DNA of 64,000 nt, taken from NCBI GenBank assembly GCA_038501195.1, contig JBBPUQ010000005.1:3596001-3660000 (forward strand). Reading direction: 5' to 3'. A model generated the notes under the pieces. That model saw only the letters and a program-made list of their open reading frames with translations, was not told where the DNA came from and ran no database searches. A program made the translations under genes and the position numbers. Every line of letters begins with the position of its first letter. Position 1 is the stretch's first letter. Below, piece by piece: positions 45,414-55,716 of the stretch. The stretch comes from Nemania diffusa (Eukaryota; Ascomycota; Sordariomycetes; Xylariales; Xylariaceae).

Positions 45414-46987
45414 TCACAATAACACGCCCTCCTTCTGCAAAGCCTCCTTCCTCCCCGTGCTCTGGGGGTCAAAATACGGCTTCTCGCCCAGACTCACGGC
45501 GCGCGAGCCCTCGCGCTCGCCAAAGGCCTGGTGGTAGTCGGGGGTGGCGGCGTGGTAGACGGAGCGGTTGTCCCAGATGGCGAGGTCGTTGAGGTGTTGC
45601 CAGCGGTTGCGGACCTGGAGGTCGTGGTTCTGGACGATGAGGTCGACGAACCAGTCGAGGAAGTGGCGCGACTCGTCGTCGGTGAGGCCCTCGATGCGCT
45701 TGACGTGGTTGCCGACGGCGAAGACGCTCTTCCAGCCCGTCACGGGGTTCGTGCGGATCACGGGGTGGTGCGCCTCGAGGGCTTCCCCCACGTTCTCGGG
45801 GGCCCCGCGCACGCCGGAGAAGATCTCGAAGCCGTTGTCCGCGGCCGACTCGTTGAAGACGGGTTGCGCGCAGTACGAGGTCAGGCCCTCGAGGAACTTC
45901 TGCACTGGGGCCGAGAGGCGGTCGTAGACTTCGTAGCCGGAGGCCCAGAGGGTGTCTTGTTTGTGCGGTGCGTGTTAGTGATGATATACTTCTGCGTATA
46001 ATTATTTCTCTTCTCCTGTTCTTTTCTACAAACTAATGCAAACAACTCAAGGAGAAACCAGGACTTACCACCACCAGTACTAGGCAGCTCTATAAGGCGC
46101 AACAGCGCATAGTCACTCTACAACACTCGGAGTCAGCTATAATTGAACCAAGAAGGGAATGAGGGCATGGCCAAACGCGCCCCGAGGACGACATACCGGC
46201 ACGGGCTCGAAGGTGATGTCGCTGTGCCACTCGAGGCGGCGGGACTGGGGCTTGTTGTAGCCGCTCTGGTTCTTCTGGAAGCGCCGGTAGAGCTTGCGGT
46301 TCTGCACCGACGAGATGACGCTGATCTCGTTGTCCTGGCCGCCGCGGTCGCGGGAGGCGTTGATGATGGGGTGGATATGTAGGCCCGACGTCGCCGGCTT
46401 GCCCGACAGCTCGCCGAGCCGCTGCACGAGCTCCTTCTGCAGGTCGTTCGTGATGTTGTCCTGCTTGCGGAAGAAGACCACGCCGCGGCGCGAGACTGGG
46501 GGGGTTCCATTCAGTCAGCGGGGAACATCAAGGCATATAAGAGTAGAGTAGTAGTGGTGGGCAGGTGAAGGTATGCGAACACGGCTTGTCGTCCAAAGAC
46601 ATAGCAGGAGACTTCATGGACAAGGAACAATGTAATTGAGCAAAACGTCTTACTAGTGATAGCTAAATCCCGTATTAATTCATCCGAATTCGGGGCGCGC
46701 AGCCACTCGGCCAGGTCCACGTCCACGTACTCACGGCCGATGACAGGCGTGTTGTCGAAGTACTTGAACTGATCGAGGGCGCCCGAGAGCTTCAGGGGCT
46801 CCTTGTGGTTGACCTCGAGCTTCGGGAGGCCGAGCGGCTCGTCGATCGGCGCGCTACCCACCGCGCCGCCGCTGCTGCTGAGGTCTTCCGCGGCCTTCTC
46901 GGGAGCCGCCTCGGCGGCGTTCGGGACCACCTTCTGCTTGATGGCCTCGACGACGGGGACGACGTTCTCTGTTGCGGAGGGCGCCAT
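45414..46987 (-). CDS. TauD/TfdA-family Fe(II)/2-oxoglutarate dioxygenase
   Basis: Four exons (46987-46654, 46495-46197, 46117-46069, 45955-45414), 407 aa, including a 49-nt microexon. The family oxidises small organic substrates such as taurine, sulfonates or sulfate esters (S. cerevisiae Jlp1), releasing usable sulfur, with 2-oxoglutarate as co-substrate. Seen: DNTPVIGREYVDVDLAEWL at the fold entry; ITISRRGVVFFRKQ; the iron ligands H202 and D204 in WHSDITFEP; the third ligand His at about 362 in SVYHAATPDY; and the 2-oxoglutarate-binding Arg at about 379 (GSRAV). A disordered Ala/Pro/Glu-rich extension of about 60 residues precedes the fold. The coding DNA is much GC-richer than its flanks. 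The substrate cannot be decided from the sequence; no sulfur-uptake neighbour is present. Confidence 0.88.
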
Positions 46988-48346
46988 TGCGTGTTACGTA
47001 GTGCGACTGTGGTTGCGCTTGCGCTTGGTATAGGGCTATCTGGAGGGAATTGGGGGATCTGCTGAGCGAAGCTAGTTCCCTCTTGCGTCTTGACGAGACA
47101 AACCGATCATGAACGGCTCGCTCTGTGCGACGCGATCTCCCCCTCTTATGGGCGGCGCCACGTGCGACGACGGAGCACATCGTTTCGTATAAGCTGTAGA
47201 GATAGCTTTCTTCTCCAACGGCTCCCGACAGCTCCCCCATAGCTCCAGCTCCAGCCCCGAGATAGGCGTATCAGGGCGCCAATCGTCGACGCATGGCGAC
47301 AATGACGCAAGCGCAGCACATCTCACGCCATCCCGCGACGATAATGCGTTTGCGCGGCCAGCCTGGCGCAGATTGGACGCCCGCGGCCAGCACCCCCTCC
47401 CCGTTATCACCATCGCGCATGCTGGGATGATGGGTTGCGAGCACATGGTGTGGGTGGCCGTTGCGGGGAAGCCACCCTCGGATGAGATTGTGACATTTCG
47501 ATCAAACTGACGTGCTTCTCATCATTGTCCCCCAATCCGTATCCTGGCGACGATAATCCCCGATATCTCCAATGACATTCGGAGTAAGGAAAAAACCACA
47601 TACCTGGTTACGAAAAGTTCATGACTGTTGGCGCTGTTGTTACCCCCCACACCACCGGTCTGGTCTGGTATCTGGTCCATGTTGGCCAGTTAGTCAGTCG
47701 AGTGTGTTGTGCATCTCAAAGCAATAGCCTAGCCTAGCCATGCGTATACGTATACAAGCTTGACATAAGCGGCTGAAGGATCCACACCTGAAGCTATCTA
47801 TACCTACTATGCGAAAACGTACAGAGTCCCGCGTCTGCATTATTCATTCGGCCGAGTATAGCATCTCACGTGTCGCGTATTTCGAGAAGGGTTCGGCTTG
47901 TGAACGGATAAATGCCACGTTTCGTTCCCGAGGATCACAGTGACCACTCCCAATAACATAACTTGCCCGGTCCTCGGAGCATGTCACCACGATCATCTTA
48001 TAATCTCCGTCTCAGATACCAGTATACCAGGTATCGTGGGGGTTGATTGATATTCATCATCTACTCTGTATAGGAGTACGTAAACCCTTTAGGCATACTT
48101 CACTCCATCCCATTCTCGAGGTAAGTACAAGGCTAGAGTACGACTAGCATCATTATATATTCATGCCTCCATCTCATTACTCCCCATTACTTTATCTTCT
48201 AGGAAGAATGCATTTATACCAATCGTGGTTTTGTCCACGTTAATAAACAGATAGAAGTCCGGCCTGATGCTCACAGTCAGGCCCCGAGACTCTCTATGCC
48301 AACAATCGGGGTGTAATACATGTGCGAGCTATGGCCAAAATATTGC
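46988..48346. other. Intergenic
   Basis: 1.36 kb between two minus-strand genes, holding the dioxygenase promoter and the But2-C gene 3' region. The frames at 46,854-47,240 and 47,072-47,446 partly overlap the dioxygenase exon and show no domain. No gene seen. Confidence 0.5.
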
Positions 48347-49630
48347 CTATTGGCAAGGTACAATCCAAGCACCGACCCCGTCTTGGAATTTAGTATCGTT
48401 GCCTACGCCGGCATGAAGAAACTCGAGACTGAAATTACGGACGCTGCTAACGTGCCAGCCCATCTTCCGCGCGCCGTATGATCCTTTAGGTGTCCCGCAT
48501 TCGAACGTTCCTACTATCGTCTTATCTCCAGGGATGACTTGATGCAACGTCGTCCCGTTCCAGGTGGCTTGGCCGTCATCGAGGATAAGATCGAAGTTCA
48601 TACCGGAATTCGCAAGGAACTCTTGTTCCAATCCACTAAAATTGTAGCATGGATAGCCTTTAGGAAGTTCTGTACAGACTGGCATGCGGAACTGCAAAGC
48701 GCAAAGAAGAGGTTTGGCATCCGATACAGGGGGCAGAAACGAGTTGGGAATACTGTATAGGAAGACTGTACTATTGGTAGAGGTAATAGACACCTCCGCC
48801 GAGTTATCTTTAATACCATCTTGGGCTGACTTATCAGGCGAACCTAACCTGAGAGGTGCGATTGATGGTGCGGATGGCGAGACTGAGCAGGTTGATGATG
48901 GTTTAGCAGTATGTGAGGCCGTCAGCGAGCTGGTCTTTGATGACGTCTCTATGCTTGAACTCGCACTTGGAGACATGCTGGACCATATCCCGGCGTCCGG
49001 TACCTGGCTATAACCGGACATGGTAGAAGTGGTAGCCGTGTGTACTGACGACTGTGGTGCACGAACTTGAGTGGACCAGTGGCTGGTTGATTTCCGCCTT
49101 GAGCTAGACGTTGAGGTAGCTGGTGTGGTATTATTGGCAGAAACGCAGCCAGCTGACGAATCATAAAGAACCAGTCCAACCGATATACACCCAGTCGTAT
49201 TAGGTTTTAAAGCTGAGAAGATGGTGTAAAATTCATCATCTCCAGAGCCAACGGGACAAGCGTAAAAATTGCCTGGGCCGCCATCGTAGGTCAGATATGA
49301 CTTGCCAGACTGGTCGGGGGGCGATACGTCAAACACCGTGGCACCAATGGCGCCTGCGTAACATTGGAATTGTTCATTAGGGGCTCTCATAAAACAATTG
49401 TGATTAAGAGTATCCTTGATGGTCTTTGTCGACTTATCGAAACAGAACCCGCCCTGTTGAAAAGGACCTCCGAGGCTCAGGCCGCCGGTATGATCCTCCT
49501 TGACTTCCTCATCAACGACACCAACTGAATCGAGACCGAAGCAACATGTGTCATCGGATTGCCGGACACGAAGAGCGGCGCCGGCATCGGCTACGACGCC
49601 AGCAACAAGTGGTATGATGAATGGCCGCAT
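48347..49630 (-). CDS. Secreted Ser/Thr-rich protein with But2-type C-terminal domain
   Basis: Single exon, 427 aa. The frame is open upstream to 49,669 only through a TTG; the first ATG at 49,630 gives a good signal peptide (MRPFIIPLVAGVVADAGAAL). Residues 20-165 form a Cys-containing domain (TCCFGLDSVG, GGFCFDKSTKTIKD, NHNCFMRAP, YACPVGSGDDEFYTIFSA). A long Ser/Thr stalk follows (about 165-280), likely O-glycosylated. The C-terminal about 140 residues (LLCALQFRMPVCTELPKGYPCYNFSGLEQEF...VGTFECGTPKGSYGARKMGW) resemble the But2-C domain found in many secreted fungal proteins. There is no GPI signal or membrane helix at the end, so it is probably a wall or matrix protein. Its precise function is unknown. 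Confidence 0.72.
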   Translation of the reverse strand: MRPFIIPLVAGVVADAGAALRVRQSDDTCCFGLDSVGVVDEEVKEDHTGGLSLGGPFQQGGFCFDKSTKTIKDTLNHNCFMRAPNEQFQCYAGAIGATVFDVSPPDQSGKSYLTYDGGPGNFYACPVGSGDDEFYTIFSALKPNTTGCISVGLVLYDSSAGCVSANNTTPATSTSSSRRKSTSHWSTQVRAPQSSVHTATTSTMSGYSQVPDAGIWSSMSPSASSSIETSSKTSSLTASHTAKPSSTCSVSPSAPSIAPLRLGSPDKSAQDGIKDNSAEVSITSTNSTVFLYSIPNSFLPPVSDAKPLLCALQFRMPVCTELPKGYPCYNFSGLEQEFLANSGMNFDLILDDGQATWNGTTLHQVIPGDKTIVGTFECGTPKGSYGARKMGWHVSSVRNFSLEFLHAGVGNDTKFQDGVGAWIVPCQ

Positions 49631-51838
49631 ACTGGAGAGTTGCGGAATGTGTTGCTTGACGGATACCAAGCTGAGAAGAATAGAGCTCGGTGGGCTGGGT
49701 TAAGGTAGAATAGAGAGGCGGGTCGAAATAATCTGGATGACGAAATGGTAATTCCTCAGCTAAGTCGATATGACGTTCACAGGGAGCTAGGGCGGAAGCA
49801 AGGCTTGGCCTTCAAATTAGAGTGCGTCAAGATGGTCGAAGGTCCGAATAAAGAGACGAGAGAGGAATTGTGAAGGAATGAGATATCTTTGGTGTCAAAG
49901 GAGAACCAAGATGGTAAAAGTGAGATAAGAAGCGAATGACTGAGGAGGCTTAACGAAAGCTGGTATCTGTGTCCTACCCTATGAAACGAATGTGTAGGAG
50001 TGGTGGCGGTGATGGTGATGGTAACGAAGTGGCGGCGGTCCTGGATGAGGAATGTTTTGACCTGTTTGAACGGGAAGGTTGGTTGAAGAGAAACCTCAGT
50101 GGAGCAGATGGTGGCTACTGGCAGGTGAACGTTGCACGAAACTACCTATCTGGCAACCCATTACGTAGTTCAAGCGAGGATGCACTTGCTTCCGTACCTA
50201 AATTGCCCATTACTTAGGTACCTGCCTTTGCGCTAGGCAGGTAGGAGCCCGGTATGTAGTCTAGGTAGATTGCTAATGTTGAATTCGCAGTTGTCAATTA
50301 GGTAGTACCTGCATGAATATCTACAGTGTTTCACAGCATTATAGTGTGTTGCTGAGGCAGCGCGATGAACTATTTAATCTAGGTAGCTGCTAGTTATTCG
50401 AACCTTTGAGATGTAGATTGACTTCATGTGCTGTACATATCATATGTTTTCTGCCTATTCCGGATATTTCGGGTATTTACTGTAGCAGTGTAATGTAGAT
50501 GGGAAACCGCCCAGCCTGACCTTTGGAAAGAGGTCTCTTCGCGCTTAGCGAAAGGTGAAGGTGGTGATGGCCATTGATTCGAGCAAACCCTATTAATATG
50601 ATGATGTGCGCCCCTTTCCGACGTCATAATGGGCCATTTGAGCACCACTTTACGATTTATGCAACAGCAATACTCAAGCCGAACTATCTCGAACCCCATT
50701 CCTGATCGAATGACACACACTTATTAACATCCTCCTAGTCTTGTTAGATGAGTGCATTTAGATAGGGAGGCTGTAGCACTGTGCAACGGGAGCGCACAGA
50801 TTATATCTAGATATTTCGGAAATTGGATGTTCTACCTATGTTACGCCATGTCTTACAACAGAGGTACCTTGCCAATCTACCAAGCTGGGGTTCCGCCTGT
50901 GATACATGCCCGCGTAATCTCATGTGGCCGGCTTTATCTACTGTTTGCTTCGAGAAAATAAAGAATCACGCGAGTTTTTCGACGCCTCTCTTCCCTTCGC
51001 CGTTCCTCTGAGGACAATGAATGGTGGATGTCATCTCGTATTCCCAGACATATAAGACAAAATGCATGCTGGGCGTCATTTAGGGTAGCGGATAAGAAGC
51101 TATGAAGCTAAAGGAGTTGCTAATATCATAGGATCGCTGCACTCTCCCAATATGCGGCTTCTATAGTGTTTGTAGATCTGCAGGATAGTATATAAAGATG
51201 ACCCATGACGAGTCATAGGGTTACCTATAAAATGTAAGTGCCGATCGCTCAACTTACTCACGTTGGTCGTGAGACCTGTCTGTCACAGAGTGAGTAAGAA
51301 AGCCCCCTGTCGGTACTGCTATGGTACGCAGGGACGAGCGCGTAAAATGGATGTTGTTTGCTCGTCGACGTAAAGACCACCCTGCGGAATCATAGTGACT
51401 TCATTTGTAATATCCCGAGATTCGTATGCCCACCACTTAGGAACCGCCATAGAGTTGAACAAATACTGGGTATGTACCAGATGATAGTAGCTGTTGAGTA
51501 GTCTATTGCGCGTCGGCATTGACGCGTCAGACGGTACCCGGAGAAGACATCAATACTTCAGGGGCAACAAACTTATTTACGAGTGTTCTAATCCTGATAT
51601 ATCTGCGGCGTAGTCATCAAATGTCCTACACTGGCTAGCATAGCATTCACTATAACGCATCGAGACTCTCCTGCCCTCAAGGCAGTTGCAACGTCATTGG
51701 AGATAGTTTGGGCAGCTTGGTATTTTGCTTGTCAATTATATACAAGGATGACATGAGACACGAATTTGCCGCATACACCAAATTGCCATCGTAAATACCA
51801 GACCCGGCTCTGGATGAAAGGATATCATATTCATAAAA
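49631..51838. other. Intergenic
   Basis: 2.2 kb with no supported gene. It has the promoter of the But2-C gene at the left and the 3' region of the Snf2 gene at the right. A cluster of TTAGGTACCTGCC, AGGCAGGTAGGAG and CTAGGTAG words lies at 50,210-50,270. Open frames (49,969-50,217, 50,752-51,011) start with non-ATG codons or lack any domain. Confidence 0.5.
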
Positions 51839-54800
51839 TTATAGCTCGTCCGTCTCTTCATCATCTGAGAGCCAAATTGGGATCGCACGTTTTTCGGGTT
51901 TGGGCATTTCCTGGCTTGATGCAACAGGAGTAATAAGGCTGACAGGGCCATTACTAGGTTCCTGCTTGACATCAAGTGCAGCCGTTTTGATATCTTGTGG
52001 TATAGGGTCCTCTCTCTTCAAGTCTGTCTTAGTGACGTTGCCCTGTAAGTCAAGGTCGACTTCGATCTTCACAGGCTTTTTAGTATCAAGTTCTGGCTTC
52101 ACATTTCCCTCGAGATTAATCCCCTCAGCTTTCCTCAACTTTTCAGCACGAGTCTTGTAGAATGAATCTAGGCAGTTTCTTCGCTGCTCTTGCGTCATGC
52201 CCTCGACGGCCAAAGCGAATTCCGTGGCGTTAGAAAACCCGAATTCTTTGGCCATGCTGCAGAATTGCCGCTGCATGACATCCCCAGGCGGATTGAACTC
52301 GTAATGAAAGGATTTCTGGTTTCCAGCTATCGAGGGGTCCTGCTGACTATCCAAAAATAGAGCGAAATCAGAAAGGCCCTCTGGGTCGATCGCCTTCTCG
52401 GCCCATCGGGATAGCTCGTTCTCTACTTTGGATGATCCGATTACTTCCGAGTTCTCATGCGTATATTCAACGCCTTCGCCAGCTAAGATGGCTTGTATTG
52501 GATCGCTCTTGGCCTTCTCAGTAGCTTTGGGCTTCTGTATGATGCCGCGTTTATTATCGGGGGCGGTGAGCATGTTAGACAGCTGCTTTAGACCTCCGGT
52601 CTCGTCATCGGCTCCCCCTTCTTTCTTGATCGGAAGCTCATACTCTGCTGCCTGGACTACCTTGTTCATATCGATGTCAATCATCTTGACACCAGCCCTG
52701 GCTTCGGCCACATTGGTCTTGTTTACAATGTGGCGAAGAACGCCTTCATCGCCGTTATAAGTCAATAAGTTTTGTATCCCAAAGAGTTCTCCTTTACTCT
52801 GGTGTTGGACGCCCTTGAAATAGCGGCGCTCATTTGAGGCGTTATACCCAATATTCGCCTGTTGTTGCTTGTAGATCTGTCGAGCGTATGTGATCTCTTC
52901 AATTGTTCCTACGGATATCAAACGATAAACATCAACATCACGTACTTGGCCGATTCGATAAGCACGGTCTTGTGCTTGTAGGTCATAGCTTGGATTCCAA
53001 TGGGGGTCCATAATAACGACCTTGTTGGCTGAAGTGATATTGAGTCCGACTCCGCCTGCTTTTGTTGATATCAGGAAGATGAATTGATTGGGATCGCAAT
53101 TGAAGTCGTCGACTGCCGCCTGACGCTCCTCATACGAAAGAGATCCATCTAAGTAGCTGACATTGTAAAGTGTCTTGTTGAAGAGCTGCTGTAGAATACT
53201 CAGTAGTCTCACGCTATGGGAGAAGACTAGAGCTTTATCGCCATTCTTGTGCCAAAATTCTAGCAGTTTCTTAAGGACTTTCCATTTTCCACAGTATTCA
53301 GGATTAGCAAGGTCGATGATGGAGTCTCGGTTAGCATAGTGCACATTCCAATCATCTGGCGCTGCAGCTTGGAGGATTCGAAGCTCTCTTTGATATTTAT
53401 CGGGGACATCGGCGGTTCGTGGCATGAGCAGATTGAAGTGATTGGCTAGTTTCTGTAGCGATATGATAAGGGGAAAGGTAAGTGTTTGCCATTTTTCGCC
53501 ATCTTCATTAACTCTATAGCAGCAATGTCCTCTCGTGTTACCTGAGCCACATGGGCACTGATCGAAAGATGTGAGAACAAATTGGGCGACTGGACTAGCA
53601 AGAACATTTTCATAGGCCTGTCGCTGGAGATCTGATAGAGGGCAGAATACGACCTTGTCGCTCTTCTTTGGCAATTGGTCCGCGATTAAACTTTTTAGGC
53701 GACGTAAGAAAAATTTGGGAAGAAGGTTATCCCGTAGCTTTTTCGCCGTCGTACGTGCTATACTCAATTGATGAAGCGTAGCATCGTGACTTTGCCCGAT
53801 AGCAAGAGGCTGAGCGACCATACGCTGCCAATCTCTCATTGTACCGAACTGGCCTGGATTGGTCCAATTTAGCAGTGCCCACAATTCCTCATAGTTGTTC
53901 TGTATAGCTGTGCCGGTCAAGCCGATACGGCAGAGGGAGTTAACCAGGTTCATCGATCTGGTAATCCCAGCCGCGGGATCTTTGATGCAATGGCACTCAT
54001 CGGCAATGACGACATCCCAGGGCACCATATTGATCTCGTTTGCGCTGTTTTTGTAGGTTGTGTATGTTGTAATCATAACCTCAAGTCTCCCAGCCCGGGC
54101 AGTGCCAAGGACATCATCACGCTTGGGACCGTGGAAGAGATCGATAACCCACCAACCCCATCTCTCAAGTTCGTTCTTCCAGTTCTGAATCAAAGATCCC
54201 GGACAAACGATTAAAGCACGGGGGTACCAGTCATCTTTAGTGCGCCTATATTTTCTCATTCTTTTTGCGTCACGGCTGTCGCCTGTTTTCCCGAAGGCAA
54301 CGGTCAAAAATGCGGCAACTTGAACGGTTTTCCCTAAGCCCATATCATCACCGAGAATGCCGCCTCGTTGATGTACGAAAAGATCGTATAAGAATTGCAC
54401 TCCTTCAATCTGGTAGTCTCGGAGATATTGTGCGAGGGAAGCTGGTATTAGCCCACCAGCAATCTTGATGTCCTTATATGGGTGACAGGGCTTGATGCCA
54501 CTACTTGGATCAAATTGTGGCTTTTCCTCTATCTCCTCGAGTCTTTCATCGTCTGAAAAGTACACATCCGAGTAGTTCGGGGGTAGTCGCAGTCCAGCTT
54601 CGTGAAGAATTTTGCAGTTCTCGTCAAAGGCCGTACGACGTTTCTGGAAGTAAGCAGGCAGTAATGTGGGAGGATTAGGCTCAGATTCTGATGCAGTGCT
54701 GTCATTTAATCGCGACTTGGTCTTTCGGCTAGTATTTTTGCGGGCTGGTTTACCGCTGACAACGGCTTTCCCTTTGCCCTTAGCCGCGGTAGACTTTGAA

Positions 54801-54985
54801 GTTGCCCTCCGCTTTTTGAAGGCTGCGTAGTGCCCATCTGATTCATCGCTCCAGTAATCATCATCGATTTGAGGCTCTAGTTTCCGCTTTGTCGTAAGTT
54901 TCTTCTTCACTTTATTCTCTGTAGGCCCTTCGGAAGCTGTACTATCGTCATCTAGAATGACGATAGGACCTGACTGTTGCACCAT
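51839..54985 (-). CDS. Snf2-family DNA-dependent ATPase, ERCC6L2/Rad26-like
   Basis: Single exon, 1,048 aa. Snf2 ATPases move along DNA and remodel protein-DNA contacts. The closest type appears to be the ERCC6L2/Rad26-like repair group, a nuclear role inferred from the family. Seen: a basic, disordered N-terminus with likely nuclear signals (KKRRATSK); the SNF2 domain from about 185 (LRDYQIEGVQFLYDLF); Walker A DDMGLGKT at 213-220; a DECH box at 329-332 in place of DEAH; GLTGTAIQNN; the helicase C domain from about 565 (DKALVFSHS, STKAGGVGLN at 640-649, QAQDRAYRIGQ at 670-680). A Cys-rich insert with CPCGSGNTRGHCC lies between the two lobes at about 477-489. The frame extends to a GTG three codons upstream, but the ATG is used. 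The C-terminal about 300 residues are acidic and disordered. Confidence 0.85.
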   Translation of the reverse strand: MVQQSGPIVILDDDSTASEGPTENKVKKKLTTKRKLEPQIDDDYWSDESDGHYAAFKKRRATSKSTAAKGKGKAVVSGKPARKNTSRKTKSRLNDSTASESEPNPPTLLPAYFQKRRTAFDENCKILHEAGLRLPPNYSDVYFSDDERLEEIEEKPQFDPSSGIKPCHPYKDIKIAGGLIPASLAQYLRDYQIEGVQFLYDLFVHQRGGILGDDMGLGKTVQVAAFLTVAFGKTGDSRDAKRMRKYRRTKDDWYPRALIVCPGSLIQNWKNELERWGWWVIDLFHGPKRDDVLGTARAGRLEVMITTYTTYKNSANEINMVPWDVVIADECHCIKDPAAGITRSMNLVNSLCRIGLTGTAIQNNYEELWALLNWTNPGQFGTMRDWQRMVAQPLAIGQSHDATLHQLSIARTTAKKLRDNLLPKFFLRRLKSLIADQLPKKSDKVVFCPLSDLQRQAYENVLASPVAQFVLTSFDQCPCGSGNTRGHCCYRVNEDGEKWQTLTFPLIISLQKLANHFNLLMPRTADVPDKYQRELRILQAAAPDDWNVHYANRDSIIDLANPEYCGKWKVLKKLLEFWHKNGDKALVFSHSVRLLSILQQLFNKTLYNVSYLDGSLSYEERQAAVDDFNCDPNQFIFLISTKAGGVGLNITSANKVVIMDPHWNPSYDLQAQDRAYRIGQVRDVDVYRLISVGTIEEITYARQIYKQQQANIGYNASNERRYFKGVQHQSKGELFGIQNLLTYNGDEGVLRHIVNKTNVAEARAGVKMIDIDMNKVVQAAEYELPIKKEGGADDETGGLKQLSNMLTAPDNKRGIIQKPKATEKAKSDPIQAILAGEGVEYTHENSEVIGSSKVENELSRWAEKAIDPEGLSDFALFLDSQQDPSIAGNQKSFHYEFNPPGDVMQRQFCSMAKEFGFSNATEFALAVEGMTQEQRRNCLDSFYKTRAEKLRKAEGINLEGNVKPELDTKKPVKIEVDLDLQGNVTKTDLKREDPIPQDIKTAALDVKQEPSNGPVSLITPVASSQEMPKPEKRAIPIWLSDDEETDEL

Positions 54986-55716
54986 GTTGGTCACGCCTCG
55001 TACTCATTCTGAGGGTTGGAAACATGATCATATGAATACTTGTTTCCCTAAGAAAGTAGCCTTCCTGCAAATAACCTTAGGAGGTAATAACAACCAATGA
55101 AATGTTGTCATAAGCAAGTAAAGTACGTTGACAAAGAGGACCGCGTATCTATCTAAAACAGAGTGGGGCAAACGCGCTGCACTGCGCCTGCAGCTGCTTT
55201 ATGTCACGTGGGCCCCTTAATCTCATTCAGTCGCTCACTCACTCTCTCCATCACTTATCCGTGTTCATCGTTCATGATGGTAGTTATATGACATGGTCAA
55301 TTTTCTGTCGTTTTTACTAGTATATTATGTGTAAATTTTGATTTCAATATTAAATCTTCATTTTTTAGTCTCCCAGCATCTCGTCAATTAACCAAGGCGG
55401 CTAGTAAAGCAAAGGTAATTCTGAGCGTAAGGGTCTACGATGTCGTCGAATCCATAGCTTGTGGACACGGAATCTTTCTTCCTAATTGTAGTATATCACC
55501 CTAATAAAACGATGCACTGATAAATCCGGGCATATAGGTGATGCCGCTATCACTAGGTAGATCGCACTCACGCAAGGGACAAGCCGTGGCAATTACTAAT
55601 GTAATATTGGTCGAAAATGTTAAAGCACTACCAGCCTAACCGAAACTCCCAGACGCCTCATCCTTTATATGCGTGTGCCTCTGTACTGCTAACCTTGCTC
55701 GTTACTATATTGAACA
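54986..55716. other. Intergenic
   Basis: 0.73 kb between the Snf2 start and the IMP3 stop (both minus-strand), covering the Snf2 promoter. It includes the E-box-like CACGTG at about 55,205. No gene seen. Confidence 0.5.

Noticed and set aside
45414..46987. The dioxygenase as part of a secondary-metabolite cluster
   Set aside because: Neighbours are a GH72 enzyme and a But2-C protein; no synthase, transporter or regulator is adjacent.
49969..50217. 82-codon frame
   Set aside because: Starts with GTG, no domain, not conserved-looking; in the upstream region of the But2-C gene.
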